Assembly: GCA_020440645.1 (NCBI GenBank)
Contig: JAGRNR010000003.1
Coordinates: forward strand, 62,001-126,000
From: JAHEFU01 sp020440645
GTDB taxonomy: Bacteria > 4484-113 > JAFGCY01
Direction of reading: 5' to 3'
DNA: 64,000 nucleotides
Made by a program: the position numbers and the translations under genes. This document shows positions 36,801 through 45,692 of this stretch, in pieces. The notes under the pieces were generated by a model. It was not told the DNA's origin and did no database searches. It worked only from the letters and a program-made list of their open reading frames with translations. Numbering within the stretch: position 1 is the first letter of the stretch; each line of letters begins with the position of its first letter.

Positions 36801-37493
36801 GATCGTCATGCTGTGCAGCACCACCACGCTTTCGCGCTGCAGGGCCAGCACATTGACCAGCAGCTTGCCGTTGGCATCCGTATAGGGAGCCAGGTCGTCC
36901 AGAGTCAGCACCTGGTCCAGCGGGCCGTCGAACCAGCTCCAGCGGTTGGCATCCCAGTTCGCCAGGCCGACGAAGTACTTGTCCGGAATGCGCGGCAGGC
37001 CGTTCTCCGCCCAGTTGAAGCCGATGGTCGGATCACCTGTGTAACCGGTCAGGTCCACCTGGTAGATCGCATAGGCCGCATCACTCAGGTCGTCGAAGAT
37101 CGCATTGTTCCAGACCGGACGGTACACAAGGTAATCGCCCTTCACTTCCACCCGGCTGTTCAGCAGGTCGGTGCGGTAGTCCACTGCCGCAATCTCAACC
37201 TCAGTGGCGGAAGTGCTGCGCCCTGGCAGCGGCATATTGGAGAGCGCCATGCTGATCGAGCTGGCCGCCTTCAGTCCGGCCGGCTGCTCGCTGATTTCCT
37301 GCTGCGGATTCATCCGTACCGCCAGCTTGACCTGCCGTGCATTGGCAGGCGCTTCCGGCAACGGCTGGACAGCCTGCTGGGGCGGTCCTGCTGTGGGAAG
37401 ATCGTTGCCACCACCGCATGCCGCGGCGATGCTGCATAGCAGGATCACCAATCCGATCCTGCAATTCCTCACTGTCCTGTCCCTGTAGCTCAT
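33816..37493 (-). CDS. Exported papain-like (C1) cysteine protease with FN3, PKD and propeller domains
   Basis: This 1225-residue lipoprotein (Cys26) has, in order: the shared N-terminal module (138-240), a C1 papain-like protease (about 255-500), an FN3 domain, a PKD-like domain with FSWDFGGGA, two further PKD domains (EFDWENDG, YEWDFENDG) and a C-terminal seven-repeat propeller. The active site is visible: Gln276 and Cys282 in NDQGYWGSCTAF, His in GGHAMLIVGYD and Asn in VRNSWGTEWGD. The Cys normally forming a disulphide before GSC in papain is Trp here. It probably degrades proteins at the cell surface. The start is ATG 37493: a TATAAT box (37505-37500) lies exactly 6 bases before it, so the mRNA seems leaderless. 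Confidence 0.92.
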   Translation of the reverse strand: MSYRDRTVRNCRIGLVILLCSIAAACGGGNDLPTAGPPQQAVQPLPEAPANARQVKLAVRMNPQQEISEQPAGLKAASSISMALSNMPLPGRSTSATEVEIAAVDYRTDLLNSRVEVKGDYLVYRPVWNNAIFDDLSDAAYAIYQVDLTGYTGDPTIGFNWAENGLPRIPDKYFVGLANWDANRWSWFDGPLDQVLTLDDLAPYTDANGKLLVNVLALQRESVVVLHSMTIGAPEMRGTGFEYEDIPVQTSAPALYVPTLPGSVDLRAGCAPINDQGYWGSCTAFAVGDGAYNYELYSIYESLGWDLTGTAFRVSPKFLYIESGKDQGFPPGGDYGRWTDVVADGLTRFGIATELNAPYDYDYNDNWSIAALNDAAVLKSTGYVPLASHSTAAIEGIKSVLAFQQRPVLVSTQVDYGLLTYAPGQVWHFQGPSFGGHAMLIVGYDNGKDAFLVRNSWGTEWGDDGYLWMAYDTLTHPYNWYVQCGYITDEYNEATAQRFTGNSISLLPPDKLEASQGTAGNSIMLSWTEVDGADGYRIYRDTRQNLVQQVGAVSEYTDSSVLDELAHVYWVTALQDSSESAHSAPDLGYVAQSPQVSGVSPTSGAEGQTIRFIPQVSGDPQATFSWDFGGGASPNTSSDPGPVVVLGSEGSYDASLTVNGAEGNQKFDFALEVAVNQPPAAYLFDPNNGKAIAPYECTLDATSGDSDGWIVLYEFDWENDGIYDLVTTEPVVQHTYTQLGTVTAKVRVMDDAGLYDTATEQITIEPDNFAPYPEITATPPSGPAPLDVEFDSDGSRDEDGFLVYYEWDFENDGTIDAEGASLTITNHVYPADGTYTAMLRVTDNEGATGEITTEVSVGLPLIEGWGSHVIRSWTDGTNYRRLSATLVGGYPAVSSTTTNSGMEYFISSMAEPDDNSDWSVQTAIADGLVQKTNNPYNLCDLAGVPLIGYSSGSLSAAKWAGASWLYMNIDGTSNCGESSSVAVINGKPAVAYTHSFNPNDIYYAYSTKANPTAPGDWVITEVDTAGSPDVSESLQLIEIGGKPYIAYGKRDPAPDTQLRLWLARGTTDTPTGPSDWVLHKVDPAKNTGQYMSMVDLGGRPAIAYGFADGPLGMRFAWADSDSPASTADWNIMTVETGKRGTPSLAVVDGIPMFSYVANTPNGGLTLASASNSSPAGDSDWNYERIMYTDLGGGICPLLEVNSQPVIVFGWNAAHNVVYINKVPVP

Positions 37494-37540
37494 CCGCCCA
37501 TTATAACGGGCAGGAAGCCGCATCCGCACTGCCCGCACCT

Positions 37541-37546
37541 TATAAT
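37541..37546 (+). promoter_or_regulatory. -10 element of the propeller protein gene at 37606
   Basis: A perfect TATAAT stands 60 bases before ATG 37606, and a strong GGGGAGACGA ribosome site lies between. It is divergent from the TATAAT at 37505-37500 that serves the papain-like gene, so the two promoters lie within 50 bases. No good -35 hexamer is seen for either. Confidence 0.6.
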
Positions 37547-37605
37547 AGAACCTGGCTATGCCCGGCAGCCGGGATCAATCCGGATGCTGCACCTAGGGGA
37601 GACGA

Positions 37606-40566
37606 ATGAAACTGCTCTTCAGCACCCTGACCTTTGCAATCATCTGCCTGCTGGCGGCTTGTGGAGCCGCCAGACACAACCCCGCAGGCGATGCGGAAGC
37701 ACTTGACTCCACTCCGGTCGGCAGTGCTCTTCCCGGCATCAATCAGCTTGATGCAATGAAGGGCGCCAGCCTCGCAGGCTTCACCCGGCTTGGCAATGAA
37801 TTCCAGGATTCGAATGCCATCAGCAGCGTGGAGAACACGAGCATCCGTCTCGGTGAGCTGATCGGCCAGCAGACCTATGCCATCTACCGCTTCGACTCCA
37901 GTGCGGTGGATGAGCTGGCCTCTGTCGGCTACACGACGAGTGAAAAGGCCACCGGCTTCTCCCCGATCTATATGCTGCTGGCTGATTACACCTATGGCCG
38001 CTGGCGCATGATCGAATTCAACCAGCCCGCTGACAACTTCTCCGTCGGCGGTGATCCCGGCCAGTACACCAGCCCCGGCGGCTATACCTACCTGGCAATG
38101 CTCGGCTACGACGGCGAGTACTACCTGCTGGACAGCGTGGAGGTCTACTTCTCCAACATCCCGACAGATCTCGGTGCCTGGCCGACGGCCGGTGGTTCCA
38201 ACCAGCGGCGCGGATACTCCGCTGACAACGTGGTGGAGAGCGCCAACGTGCACTGGAAGACCGTGCTGCCCAAATCCCTGCTGCATTCGGCCCCGGTGCA
38301 GAATGCAGATGGCACTATATTCCTCGGATCCTATGAGCCGGTTGAGCAGAAGGGCTCGCTGTTTGCGCTGGACACCGACGGCAGCCTGCTGTGGGAGCAC
38401 GAGGTGCTGGACCAGATCAGCTCAACGCCGGCAATCGGCCCGCAGGGGCATGTCGTGTTCGGCGACATCGCCGACTACGTCTATGCAGTCAACCGCGCCG
38501 GCATCCGTGCCTGGCACACCAAGCTGCCGCGCGAGGTCTACTCCAGCCCGGCAATCCTCGATGACGGCTCGATCATCGTCGGCACCCAGGGCAGCCAGCT
38601 CTACAAGCTGGACTACCTCGGCATCGAGCAGTGGCACCTCGACACCTCAAGCGGGATCTACTGCCCACCCGCCATCGCGGCGGACGGCACGATCTATGTC
38701 TGCACCGCGGGGGGCGCGCTGGCCAGTGTCAGCCCTGACGGAGAACTCAACTGGGAGCACAGCGGCACGGGCGAGGCGCATGCCAGCCCCTGCATCACTT
38801 CGACCGGCAAGCTGGTCTACGCCACGCAGGATGGCAACATCTACTCCGTCGACGCCGATGGCAACCAGCTCGGCACCCATGCCGCAGGCACCAGCTTTGA
38901 GGGTGCTCCGGCGGAGGGCCCCGACGGCAACATCTACATCGCCAACATGGACGGCAAGCTGTACAAGTACGACAGCGATGCCAACCTGCTTGACACCTTC
39001 ATCACGGGCAGCCCGATCGAGGGCAGCGTGGTGATTGACGGTGACGGCACCGTGTTCTTCGGCACGGCCTCCGGCAGCGTCTACGCGGTTACGCCGGACC
39101 TGCAGCTGCAATGGCAATACGATTCGGATGTCAGCTACCGCTGCGGTCTCGCGATTTGCGAAGGCGGCATGCTGCTGGCCCCGGCCACGGACGGCACCCT
39201 GACGGCCTTTGCCCCCAATGATGCAGTCATCCCCGCCCAGCCGACCGGGCTGACCGCCAGCCAGGGCACATTCGCCGACTATGTCCAGCTCAGCTGGGAT
39301 GAGCAGTTCGATGCCAACGGCTTCGACATCTACCGGGATGGCAGCGGCAGCCCCGTCGATTCCGTGGTCGGCCTGTTCAGCTGGTTCGACGAGGGCCTGT
39401 CTGATGACACACACCACACATACACCATCGTTGCCACCAATGAGACCGGCAGCAGCATCGCCAGTGAATCCGCCGAGGGCTGGGCGATCGGCATTGACCC
39501 CGGCGCCGGTGACTGGAACATGTACTGTGCAGACCCGGCGCATACCGGACTGAGCAGCCTGGCGGGTCCGCATGACGGACAGCTGGACTGGAGCTACGAA
39601 ACCGGCATCACCGGCCATAGCAGCCCGGTGATCGGTGCATTCGGCGAAATCTACTTCACCGTCGGTGTGGATAACCCCTATGTTTACTCGCTGGCGCAGG
39701 ACGGCTCGCTGCGCTGGGCCACCGCGCGCAACCAGAGCATCAGCGCCGGCCTTGCGATCGATGACAACGGGTACATCTACGGTTCGGAATCGGATTATAT
39801 TTTCAGGCTGAAGCCGGACGGCTCCGAGGACTGGTCAGTCACATATACGAATGGAAACTTCGGGCCGCCGACCCTTCACGAAGACAGCGTCTACTACAGC
39901 GGCGAGATCTTCAGCGGACCTGACCTCACACTCAAGCTGGCAATGAGCGACGGTTCAGAGACCTGGTCCTACAGCAAGGGCAGCCGTTTCGGCGCGCCAT
40001 CGATCGGCAGTGACGGCCGTGTATACGTCTGTGGCGGTAGCAACCGGGTCTACATCGTCAACACCGATGGCTCCGCCGGTGGGGAACTGGGAGCAAGCGG
40101 AACCGTGGATGAGACCGCAGTGATCCTGCATGATGTGGTTAATGGCGACTTCGTGGCCGCAACCAGCGGTCCTAAGCTTTACGCATGGAAGAATGGCAGC
40201 TTCGTCTTCAGCTACCCTGCAGACAATGACGACGTGACCGGCATCGCACTGATGCCCGGCCTCGACAATCTCGTGACAATCGGCGACGAATGCAGCAGGA
40301 TTGACCTGACCGGTGCGGAACTCTGGACCGGCACACTCTCCCGCAAGACGCAGTACGCAATGCCCAGCGTTGACAAGGACGGCTACATTTACTACGGCGA
40401 CAACCTCGGCATTTTGCGCTGTGTGGCCCCCAACGGCGACATCGCATGGGACTATGACACGGAAACGGACCTGGCCTACAGTTCCGTGGCGATCGGGCCG
40501 GACAACCGGGTCTATATCCTTGGCGCCAACGGCACGCTGTTCGCCTTTGAGAACCCAGCGCCGTAA
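37606..40566 (+). CDS. Exported PQQ-like double-propeller lipoprotein with FN3 domain
   Basis: This 986-residue lipoprotein (lipobox LLAAC, Cys19) carries a divergent copy of the shared N-terminal module (about residues 88-185, YAIYRFDSSAV to DSVEVYF). A PQQ-like beta-propeller (about 200-540), an FN3 domain (about 545-630, PAQPTGLTASQG onward) and a second PQQ-like propeller (about 640-985) follow. Propeller repeats have the form S-x-P-A-I-x-D-D-G-x-I-x-V-G-x(5)-L-Y. No enzymatic motif is seen; an adhesive or scaffold role at the cell surface is likely. It ends 9 bases from the convergent glycosyltransferase gene. Confidence 0.88.
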   Translation: MKLLFSTLTFAIICLLAACGAARHNPAGDAEALDSTPVGSALPGINQLDAMKGASLAGFTRLGNEFQDSNAISSVENTSIRLGELIGQQTYAIYRFDSSAVDELASVGYTTSEKATGFSPIYMLLADYTYGRWRMIEFNQPADNFSVGGDPGQYTSPGGYTYLAMLGYDGEYYLLDSVEVYFSNIPTDLGAWPTAGGSNQRRGYSADNVVESANVHWKTVLPKSLLHSAPVQNADGTIFLGSYEPVEQKGSLFALDTDGSLLWEHEVLDQISSTPAIGPQGHVVFGDIADYVYAVNRAGIRAWHTKLPREVYSSPAILDDGSIIVGTQGSQLYKLDYLGIEQWHLDTSSGIYCPPAIAADGTIYVCTAGGALASVSPDGELNWEHSGTGEAHASPCITSTGKLVYATQDGNIYSVDADGNQLGTHAAGTSFEGAPAEGPDGNIYIANMDGKLYKYDSDANLLDTFITGSPIEGSVVIDGDGTVFFGTASGSVYAVTPDLQLQWQYDSDVSYRCGLAICEGGMLLAPATDGTLTAFAPNDAVIPAQPTGLTASQGTFADYVQLSWDEQFDANGFDIYRDGSGSPVDSVVGLFSWFDEGLSDDTHHTYTIVATNETGSSIASESAEGWAIGIDPGAGDWNMYCADPAHTGLSSLAGPHDGQLDWSYETGITGHSSPVIGAFGEIYFTVGVDNPYVYSLAQDGSLRWATARNQSISAGLAIDDNGYIYGSESDYIFRLKPDGSEDWSVTYTNGNFGPPTLHEDSVYYSGEIFSGPDLTLKLAMSDGSETWSYSKGSRFGAPSIGSDGRVYVCGGSNRVYIVNTDGSAGGELGASGTVDETAVILHDVVNGDFVAATSGPKLYAWKNGSFVFSYPADNDDVTGIALMPGLDNLVTIGDECSRIDLTGAELWTGTLSRKTQYAMPSVDKDGYIYYGDNLGILRCVAPNGDIAWDYDTETDLAYSSVAIGPDNRVYILGANGTLFAFENPAP

Positions 40567-40575
40567 GGATGCGGA

Positions 40576-41781
40576 TCAGGCATTGCCACGGCTGAACAGG
40601 GCCTGCAGCCTGCGCAGTGTCACATGCTGCGGGCCGGTTTCGGCGAAGTAGGTGCGGCCCTTCCACTGCACGCCGCCGCCAAGCGCGATGCTGTGGAAGG
40701 AGAGGATCGCCACCCACAGCATGCCGGGCATTGCCAGGCCGTGCATCAGCGCACTCCATACAGGTGTGCGGTAGGCCGCCGCCAGCAGCAGCCGGATCAT
40801 CAGCACGTTGGCAGCACACATCAGCATGTGCAGCTGCGGCTGGCCTGCCAGCTGCTGGCAGGCGGCAACATACAGTGGCAGGCTGAACAACCCAAGCTGC
40901 AGTATGAAGAAGGCCCAGAAGCATGGCCCGTTGCGCAGCACCTTGTACAGGTTCTTGCGGAAGCCGTTGGCAACCTCGTGAATGTCGCGGTACATCCTGA
41001 CACTGAGCAGCCGGCTGCCATCTAGCGTCAGGCTGCGCTCGCCGCATTCGCGGAATGCACGCGCCAGCGCATGGTCCTCCAGCAGTCCGCCGGCGCAGGC
41101 CCGGTGCCCATCGACTCGCTTGTATGCCGCAGCTTCCATCAGCAGGCAGGCCCCGCTGGCGACCACCATCCCGGGATGCATGCTGCGGTGCATCGCCCCC
41201 ATCGGGAAGCTGGTGAAGGTGGCGAAGTTAAGCAGCGGGATCGCCAGCTGCTCGGCAGCGCTCACGGTCTCGAAGTGCGGCCAGCAGGACAGGAAGCCCA
41301 GCTCGCGGGACTGCGCCTCAGCAAGCATCGCGTCAACAGCACCACGCTGCAGGCGCACATCGGCATCGAGGAACAGCAGCCAGTCTCCGCTGGCCTCTTC
41401 CGACAGCTGGTGGCAGGCCCAGGTCTTGCCGAACCATCCCTCCGGCCGTTCCCTGCCACTCAAAAGCCTGATGCGCCGGTCCATCAGCCCGTAGCGCCTG
41501 ATGACACCTGCGGTTCCATCACTGCTTTCATCATCCAGGATCAGGATCTCCCGCACCCTGCTGCCCTGGCTGTGCAGGCTTTCCAGCAGGAAGGGCAGGT
41601 TGTGCTCCTCATCACGGCATGGAATCAGGATGGAAACGGAAGGCGAATCGCCTGCGGCATCCGGAGTTTCGGGAGGAATCTTCGGGGGCAGCTGTACCGC
41701 CGGCCATGCCCGGATGTTCCAGATCACGAATGCCAGTGCGATGCAACTTAGTACCCACAGGATGAAGCCGATCAACTCCAT
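40576..41781 (-). CDS. GT2 glycosyltransferase, CruG/CrtQ-like
   Basis: This 401-residue inner-membrane glycosyltransferase has one N-terminal helix, a GT-A domain (ILIPCRDEEHNLPFLLESL, ILDDESSDGT, the acceptor-type segment GWFGKTWACHQLS and the metal-binding LFLDADVRL) and several C-terminal membrane helices. It is a close paralogue of the glycosyltransferase in the carotenoid operon (54587-55735). Such enzymes add sugar to hydroxylated carotenoids. ATG 41781 is chosen because GGAGGG lies directly upstream; the longer in-frame start at 41850 is rejected. It is isolated among surface-protein genes, so its substrate is uncertain. Confidence 0.87.
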   Translation of the reverse strand: MELIGFILWVLSCIALAFVIWNIRAWPAVQLPPKIPPETPDAAGDSPSVSILIPCRDEEHNLPFLLESLHSQGSRVREILILDDESSDGTAGVIRRYGLMDRRIRLLSGRERPEGWFGKTWACHQLSEEASGDWLLFLDADVRLQRGAVDAMLAEAQSRELGFLSCWPHFETVSAAEQLAIPLLNFATFTSFPMGAMHRSMHPGMVVASGACLLMEAAAYKRVDGHRACAGGLLEDHALARAFRECGERSLTLDGSRLLSVRMYRDIHEVANGFRKNLYKVLRNGPCFWAFFILQLGLFSLPLYVAACQQLAGQPQLHMLMCAANVLMIRLLLAAAYRTPVWSALMHGLAMPGMLWVAILSFHSIALGGGVQWKGRTYFAETGPQHVTLRRLQALFSRGNA

Positions 41782-41996
41782 GTATCCCTCCAAGGTCCAG
41801 ATTGCCCCGGTACGGCGGAATACTCGCATGGCTCTGTAAAGACCCTGCAAAGCCGGGCCGTGCTTTTGGATAAAACTTGCGTGGATGGCGCAGATTCACC
41901 TGATCCCCTCACCGAGCGCTTCCAATCCCCATATAGCTTTCAGCAATCCATGCACACTGTGCGTGAACCTGAATTACTGCTGTTTTTCGAGAATTT

Positions 41997-42002
41997 TATA
42001 AT
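41997..42002 (+). promoter_or_regulatory. -10 element of the papain-like protease gene at 42106
   Basis: A perfect TATAAT lies in an AT-rich patch, with TTACTG (41974-41979) 17 bases upstream as a poor -35. A leader of about 95 bases follows. The rest of 41782-42105 between the divergent genes holds no separate gene. Confidence 0.55.
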
Positions 42003-42105
42003 TCGAGGTTTAGAAATTTCTGCATTTGCCTATAACGAACGGTTGATTCCTTGCCGGGTCAGGAAGCCCGCCGGGATCGCTGAACAAGAATGTGAGGTGA
42101 ATGTC

Positions 42106-45100
42106 ATGAAGAATCTGTTGTACAGCCTGCTGTGTGGGCTGGTCATAATGGTGATTGTCGCGGGATGCGGCGGTGGCGGCGGGACCGCCGGGCTGGATGC
42201 ATCCCAGGAGGGCTCCTCCTCCGACCTGATTGCGGGCAACTTCGGCCTGACCGAGGATGGCCTGGTCGCAGTACCCGTTCGTCCTGATGATCCGGTTGAT
42301 GATGACCCCTTCAGCCTGTCCGGCAAGGGCGCATCCTTTGCCCAGCCCGGTGAGCTCAGCCTGCCGGATCTTACCGGCAAGTCCGTTTCCTTCGTGCAGG
42401 ATGACCTGGACAAGGAAGGCGCGGACTATGACCCGACGCTGCCCAGCCAGAATGTGGTGATGGATGCCGGCTATGCCGTGTTCTCCCCGGGCTGGCTGCC
42501 CGGCGAGGGCGGTGCCGGCCTCGCGATGGCCACTTACCGCTTCGTCGCACCGGGTTATGCCGCCAGCACCGAGCTGCAGTCCGTTGGCTTCGAGTGGTCC
42601 AAGGGCTACGACCCGGACTTCCCGCAGGACATGTATGTCGGCTTCGCCAACTGGGACGAGGGCCGCTGGACCTGGTACATGGGCCCGGACGACTCCACCC
42701 TGACCATCGACAGCCTGGCCCCCTACGAGCGTGAGGACGGCACCATCCTCGTCGCACTGGTGATGATGGGCGAGAAGGAGCTGGAACTGGGACGCATAAG
42801 CCTCGGTGACCCGGAACTGCGTGGCACCGGCCTGCTGCCCAAGCCCGGTGAGATGATCGCCGGCGACTACATGCCGCCGTTCGGCACCGTCAGCCTGCCC
42901 TCATCGGCATCCGTTGAGGCCGGCATGGCCCCGGTTGGCAACCAGGGCAGCGTCGGTTCCTGCACCGCCTGGGCTGCAGGCCACGGCGCACTGGACTACC
43001 AGCTGAACTTCATGTACCAAGCCGCCGGCTGGAACCTCTCCAACTGGCCGCAGAACGGCTGGAACCAGGTCAGCCAGCGCTACCTGTACCTTGAGTCCGA
43101 CTTAAGCGGGCTGGGCTGCCCCTCACCGGGACGCTACACCAGCGACGTGATGGCAACCCTGATGAACCAGGGCACCCCGCCGGTGATCCTCGCCCCCTAC
43201 GGCAGCTCCTTCAGCTGCGCGGACAACTTCACCCAGGCCACGCATGACGAGGCTGACAAGTTCCGCATCTCCAACTTCCAGTACATCTTCTCCACCGGCA
43301 ATTCCACGCTGCAGGATGTCGACCGCATCAAGCACACGCTTGCCATCCTGAAGAAGCCCGTCTACATGACGACCTCGCTGGATGACGACTTCAGCAGCAC
43401 CAAGTATGACAAGGGCAATGTCTGGAACTACAACGGCCCGTCGATCGGCGGCCACGCGATGTGCATCATCGGCTATAACGACGCCAAGCAGGCCTTCTAC
43501 GTCCGCAACAGCTGGGGCTCCGACTGGGGCAACGACGGTAACTGCTGGATCGGCTACAGCACCTTCACCAATGCGGCGAGCAAGAGCAACTACGTCACGG
43601 CGGTCGAGCTGTTCCTCGACTTCAACCCGGACCTGGTGGCAGCCCCGTACTGCAACCAGACCGCCACCATCTACCCGCCGGCAAACTTCCAGGCCAGCAG
43701 CGGCGAGTTCGTTGACAAGGTCCGCCTGAGCTGGACGGCGGCCAGCGGCGCGACCTCCTACGAGATTTACCGCGGCACCGATGACAACCTGATTGATGAG
43801 ATCTCCCCGGAGAGCACCAGCTACGACGACACCACCGCCGTCCCCGGCGTGCCCTATGCCTACTGGATCAAGACCAAGGTGGGCGGTTTCGCCAGCGTGG
43901 CGGCCAGCGACACCGGCTTCCGTGCAGCCGACCCCTTCATCCGCGATGTGCTGCCGCTCAGTGGCCGCAGCGAGTCCCTGATCCAGTTCAGCGCTGACGT
44001 GATTGGCAACGGCACCCTGACCTACGCCTGGGACTTCGGCGGCGGAGCGGTTCCCAACACCAGCACTGAGCCGAGCCCGACCGTTGTGCTGACTGGTGAT
44101 GACATCTACGATGCGACCCTTGAAGTGACCGGCGCAAACGGCACCGCCACCTACGAGTTCCAGCTCGTCGTCGACCCGGTGCAGGAGGAATGGGCCCACA
44201 GCTGGGGGCTTGGCGATGACGAGGAGATCGAGGCGGTCTGCGTGGACTACACCGGCGCGGCCTACGTGGCCGGCAGCACGATCGGTGGGCTCGGTGACCG
44301 GGATGCACTGGTGGTCAAGTACGACGCCGGCGGCAACGTGATCTGGTCCCGCGCCTACGGCACCGGCGGCCGTGACAACGCCCGCGGGATCGTGGCTGAC
44401 AACCTGGGCAACATCTACGTGGCATACTCCGAGATCAAGGCAGGAGCCGTGACCTCAGTGCTCTCCCGCCTGGACGCGGCGGACGGCCAGGAGGAGTGGA
44501 GCATCTCACTGGGTATCGGCAGGCTGTCCGATGTGGCGACTGACGTAAACGGTAACGTGTTCGCCGTCGGCAACAACATCTTCGGCGAGGGCAACATCGA
44601 CATCCTCGTGCACGGTATCAGCCCGGCCGGCAGCCTGCTGTGGAGCAAGCGCTGGGGCACCTCCGGCAACGACTTCGGCGAGGGCATCGATGTCAACTCC
44701 GACGGCCAGGTGTTCGTCGCCGGGCAGGCCGTGGTCAACTCCTCCCGCGGCAGCGACCTGCTGATGCTGCAGTTCGACCCGGCCAACGGCGATGTGCTGG
44801 CCCAGAAAAGCTGGGGCAACAACCAGAACGAGTACGACACGGACGTGATGACTGACGACTTCGGCAACGTCTACCTGACGGCCACCGGCAAGAACTACAT
44901 CTTCGGTGAGCACGGCATCCTGGTGGTGCGCTACGACATCAGCAACCCGGAGCTCAGCTGGGTGCGGGCCTACGACGCGCGCGGCGGCAGTAATGTCAAC
45001 ACCTACGGCCGCGGCATCTCCGTGGACTCGGCGGGCGACCTGTTCGCGGTGACCTTCCTTGACGACGAGGTCGGCGGTGAGTACTTCCACGTGATGGCGA

Positions 45101-45441
45101 AGATCAGTGCCCAGGGCACCCTGCTCCGGGAGGAGCGCTACGAGGACGGCACCGGCTACCCGCAGCTGGAGGACATGGCCTACAGCGCAGCCGGCAAGCT
45201 CTACGTGGCAGGCACCCGCGCCAAGCGCTTCACCCCCTTCTGGGACCCGGTGCACATGGGCCAGGGCAACTTCGGCAACCCCGGCGTGACTGAGGCCAGC
45301 CCGTCGCTCAGCGCCAGCGGATCGGGAGCGATTGCCAAGAGCTACCCGCTCAGCGCGGTAAACCTGGAGGGCACGGTTGACAACGGCGGCGGCAAGGATG
45401 ACCTGATGATCGTCAAGTTCAACCCTGAAGTGGAGAACTAG
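42106..45441 (+). CDS. Exported papain-like (C1) cysteine protease with FN3, PKD and SBBP-type propeller
   Basis: This 1111-residue lipoprotein (Cys21 in VAGCGGGGG) has: a spacer, the shared N-terminal module (about 120-242, with GFANWDEGRWTW), a C1 protease domain (about 255-510; Gln280 and Cys286 in NQGSVGSCTAW, His in IGGHAMCIIGY, Asn in VRNSWGSDWG), an FN3 domain, a PKD-like domain (YAWDFGGGA) and a C-terminal propeller of SBBP-type repeats (VVKYDAGGNVIWSRAYG and similar). Its C-terminal propeller differs from that of the other two proteases. GAGGTGA precedes ATG 42106; the far longer upstream frame is rejected because it lacks a signal peptide. A strong terminator follows at once. Confidence 0.92.
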   Translation: MKNLLYSLLCGLVIMVIVAGCGGGGGTAGLDASQEGSSSDLIAGNFGLTEDGLVAVPVRPDDPVDDDPFSLSGKGASFAQPGELSLPDLTGKSVSFVQDDLDKEGADYDPTLPSQNVVMDAGYAVFSPGWLPGEGGAGLAMATYRFVAPGYAASTELQSVGFEWSKGYDPDFPQDMYVGFANWDEGRWTWYMGPDDSTLTIDSLAPYEREDGTILVALVMMGEKELELGRISLGDPELRGTGLLPKPGEMIAGDYMPPFGTVSLPSSASVEAGMAPVGNQGSVGSCTAWAAGHGALDYQLNFMYQAAGWNLSNWPQNGWNQVSQRYLYLESDLSGLGCPSPGRYTSDVMATLMNQGTPPVILAPYGSSFSCADNFTQATHDEADKFRISNFQYIFSTGNSTLQDVDRIKHTLAILKKPVYMTTSLDDDFSSTKYDKGNVWNYNGPSIGGHAMCIIGYNDAKQAFYVRNSWGSDWGNDGNCWIGYSTFTNAASKSNYVTAVELFLDFNPDLVAAPYCNQTATIYPPANFQASSGEFVDKVRLSWTAASGATSYEIYRGTDDNLIDEISPESTSYDDTTAVPGVPYAYWIKTKVGGFASVAASDTGFRAADPFIRDVLPLSGRSESLIQFSADVIGNGTLTYAWDFGGGAVPNTSTEPSPTVVLTGDDIYDATLEVTGANGTATYEFQLVVDPVQEEWAHSWGLGDDEEIEAVCVDYTGAAYVAGSTIGGLGDRDALVVKYDAGGNVIWSRAYGTGGRDNARGIVADNLGNIYVAYSEIKAGAVTSVLSRLDAADGQEEWSISLGIGRLSDVATDVNGNVFAVGNNIFGEGNIDILVHGISPAGSLLWSKRWGTSGNDFGEGIDVNSDGQVFVAGQAVVNSSRGSDLLMLQFDPANGDVLAQKSWGNNQNEYDTDVMTDDFGNVYLTATGKNYIFGEHGILVVRYDISNPELSWVRAYDARGGSNVNTYGRGISVDSAGDLFAVTFLDDEVGGEYFHVMAKISAQGTLLREERYEDGTGYPQLEDMAYSAAGKLYVAGTRAKRFTPFWDPVHMGQGNFGNPGVTEASPSLSASGSGAIAKSYPLSAVNLEGTVDNGGGKDDLMIVKFNPEVEN

Positions 45442-45512
45442 GCAAATAGACAAGCGGCAGGCCGGCCAAGGAGCACCGGTCTGCCGCTTCGGCATTTTCT
45501 CTGTCTATTTGC
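45442..45512. terminator. Long symmetric inverted-repeat terminator
   Basis: A perfect 11-base inverted repeat, GCAAATAGACA (45442-45452) and TGTCTATTTGC (45502-45512), encloses a strong hairpin, AAGCGGCAG (45452-45460) with CTGCCGCTT (45481-45489), extended inwards by GCCGG/CCGGT. T-rich bases follow the inner hairpin at 45494-45500. It ends the protease gene at 45441 and the minus-strand remnant whose stop codon lies inside the right arm, so it can act in both directions. Confidence 0.85.
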
Positions 45513-45678
45513 TGCGATATGACTTGATGCTGTCCAGCCCGAAGCTGAAGCTGTCAGCCGGGAAGCTCCAGCAGATCAGCTCCACCGCCGTCACCCGGTC
45601 CCCGCGCCAGGGCATCTGGGCGACATCACCTGGCCCATGCGGCAATGGTCGCTCCCCGGAAAAAGTATGGAGGAACTG
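45505..45678 (-). pseudogene. 3' remnant of an exported-protein gene
   Basis: A minus-strand frame of 57 codons opens after a TGA (45679-45681) and ends in TAG at 45505-45507. It has no usable start. Its composition is that of a folded beta-rich domain end: HTFSGERPLPHG, then AQMPWRGDRVTAVELICW, then SFPADSFSFGLD. No such segment occurs in the neighbouring proteases. It lies just beyond the stop of the 45693-50417 gene and shares an 11-base downstream sequence with the gene at 42106-45441, suggesting a decayed duplicate. A chance open frame cannot be excluded. Confidence 0.45.
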
Positions 45679-45692
45679 TCAGGCCGCATTGC

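Noticed and set aside
41860..42105. In-frame N-terminal extension of the papain-like protease
   Set aside because: It would bury the lipoprotein signal peptide; ATG 42106 has a GAGGTGA site and a perfect signal sequence.
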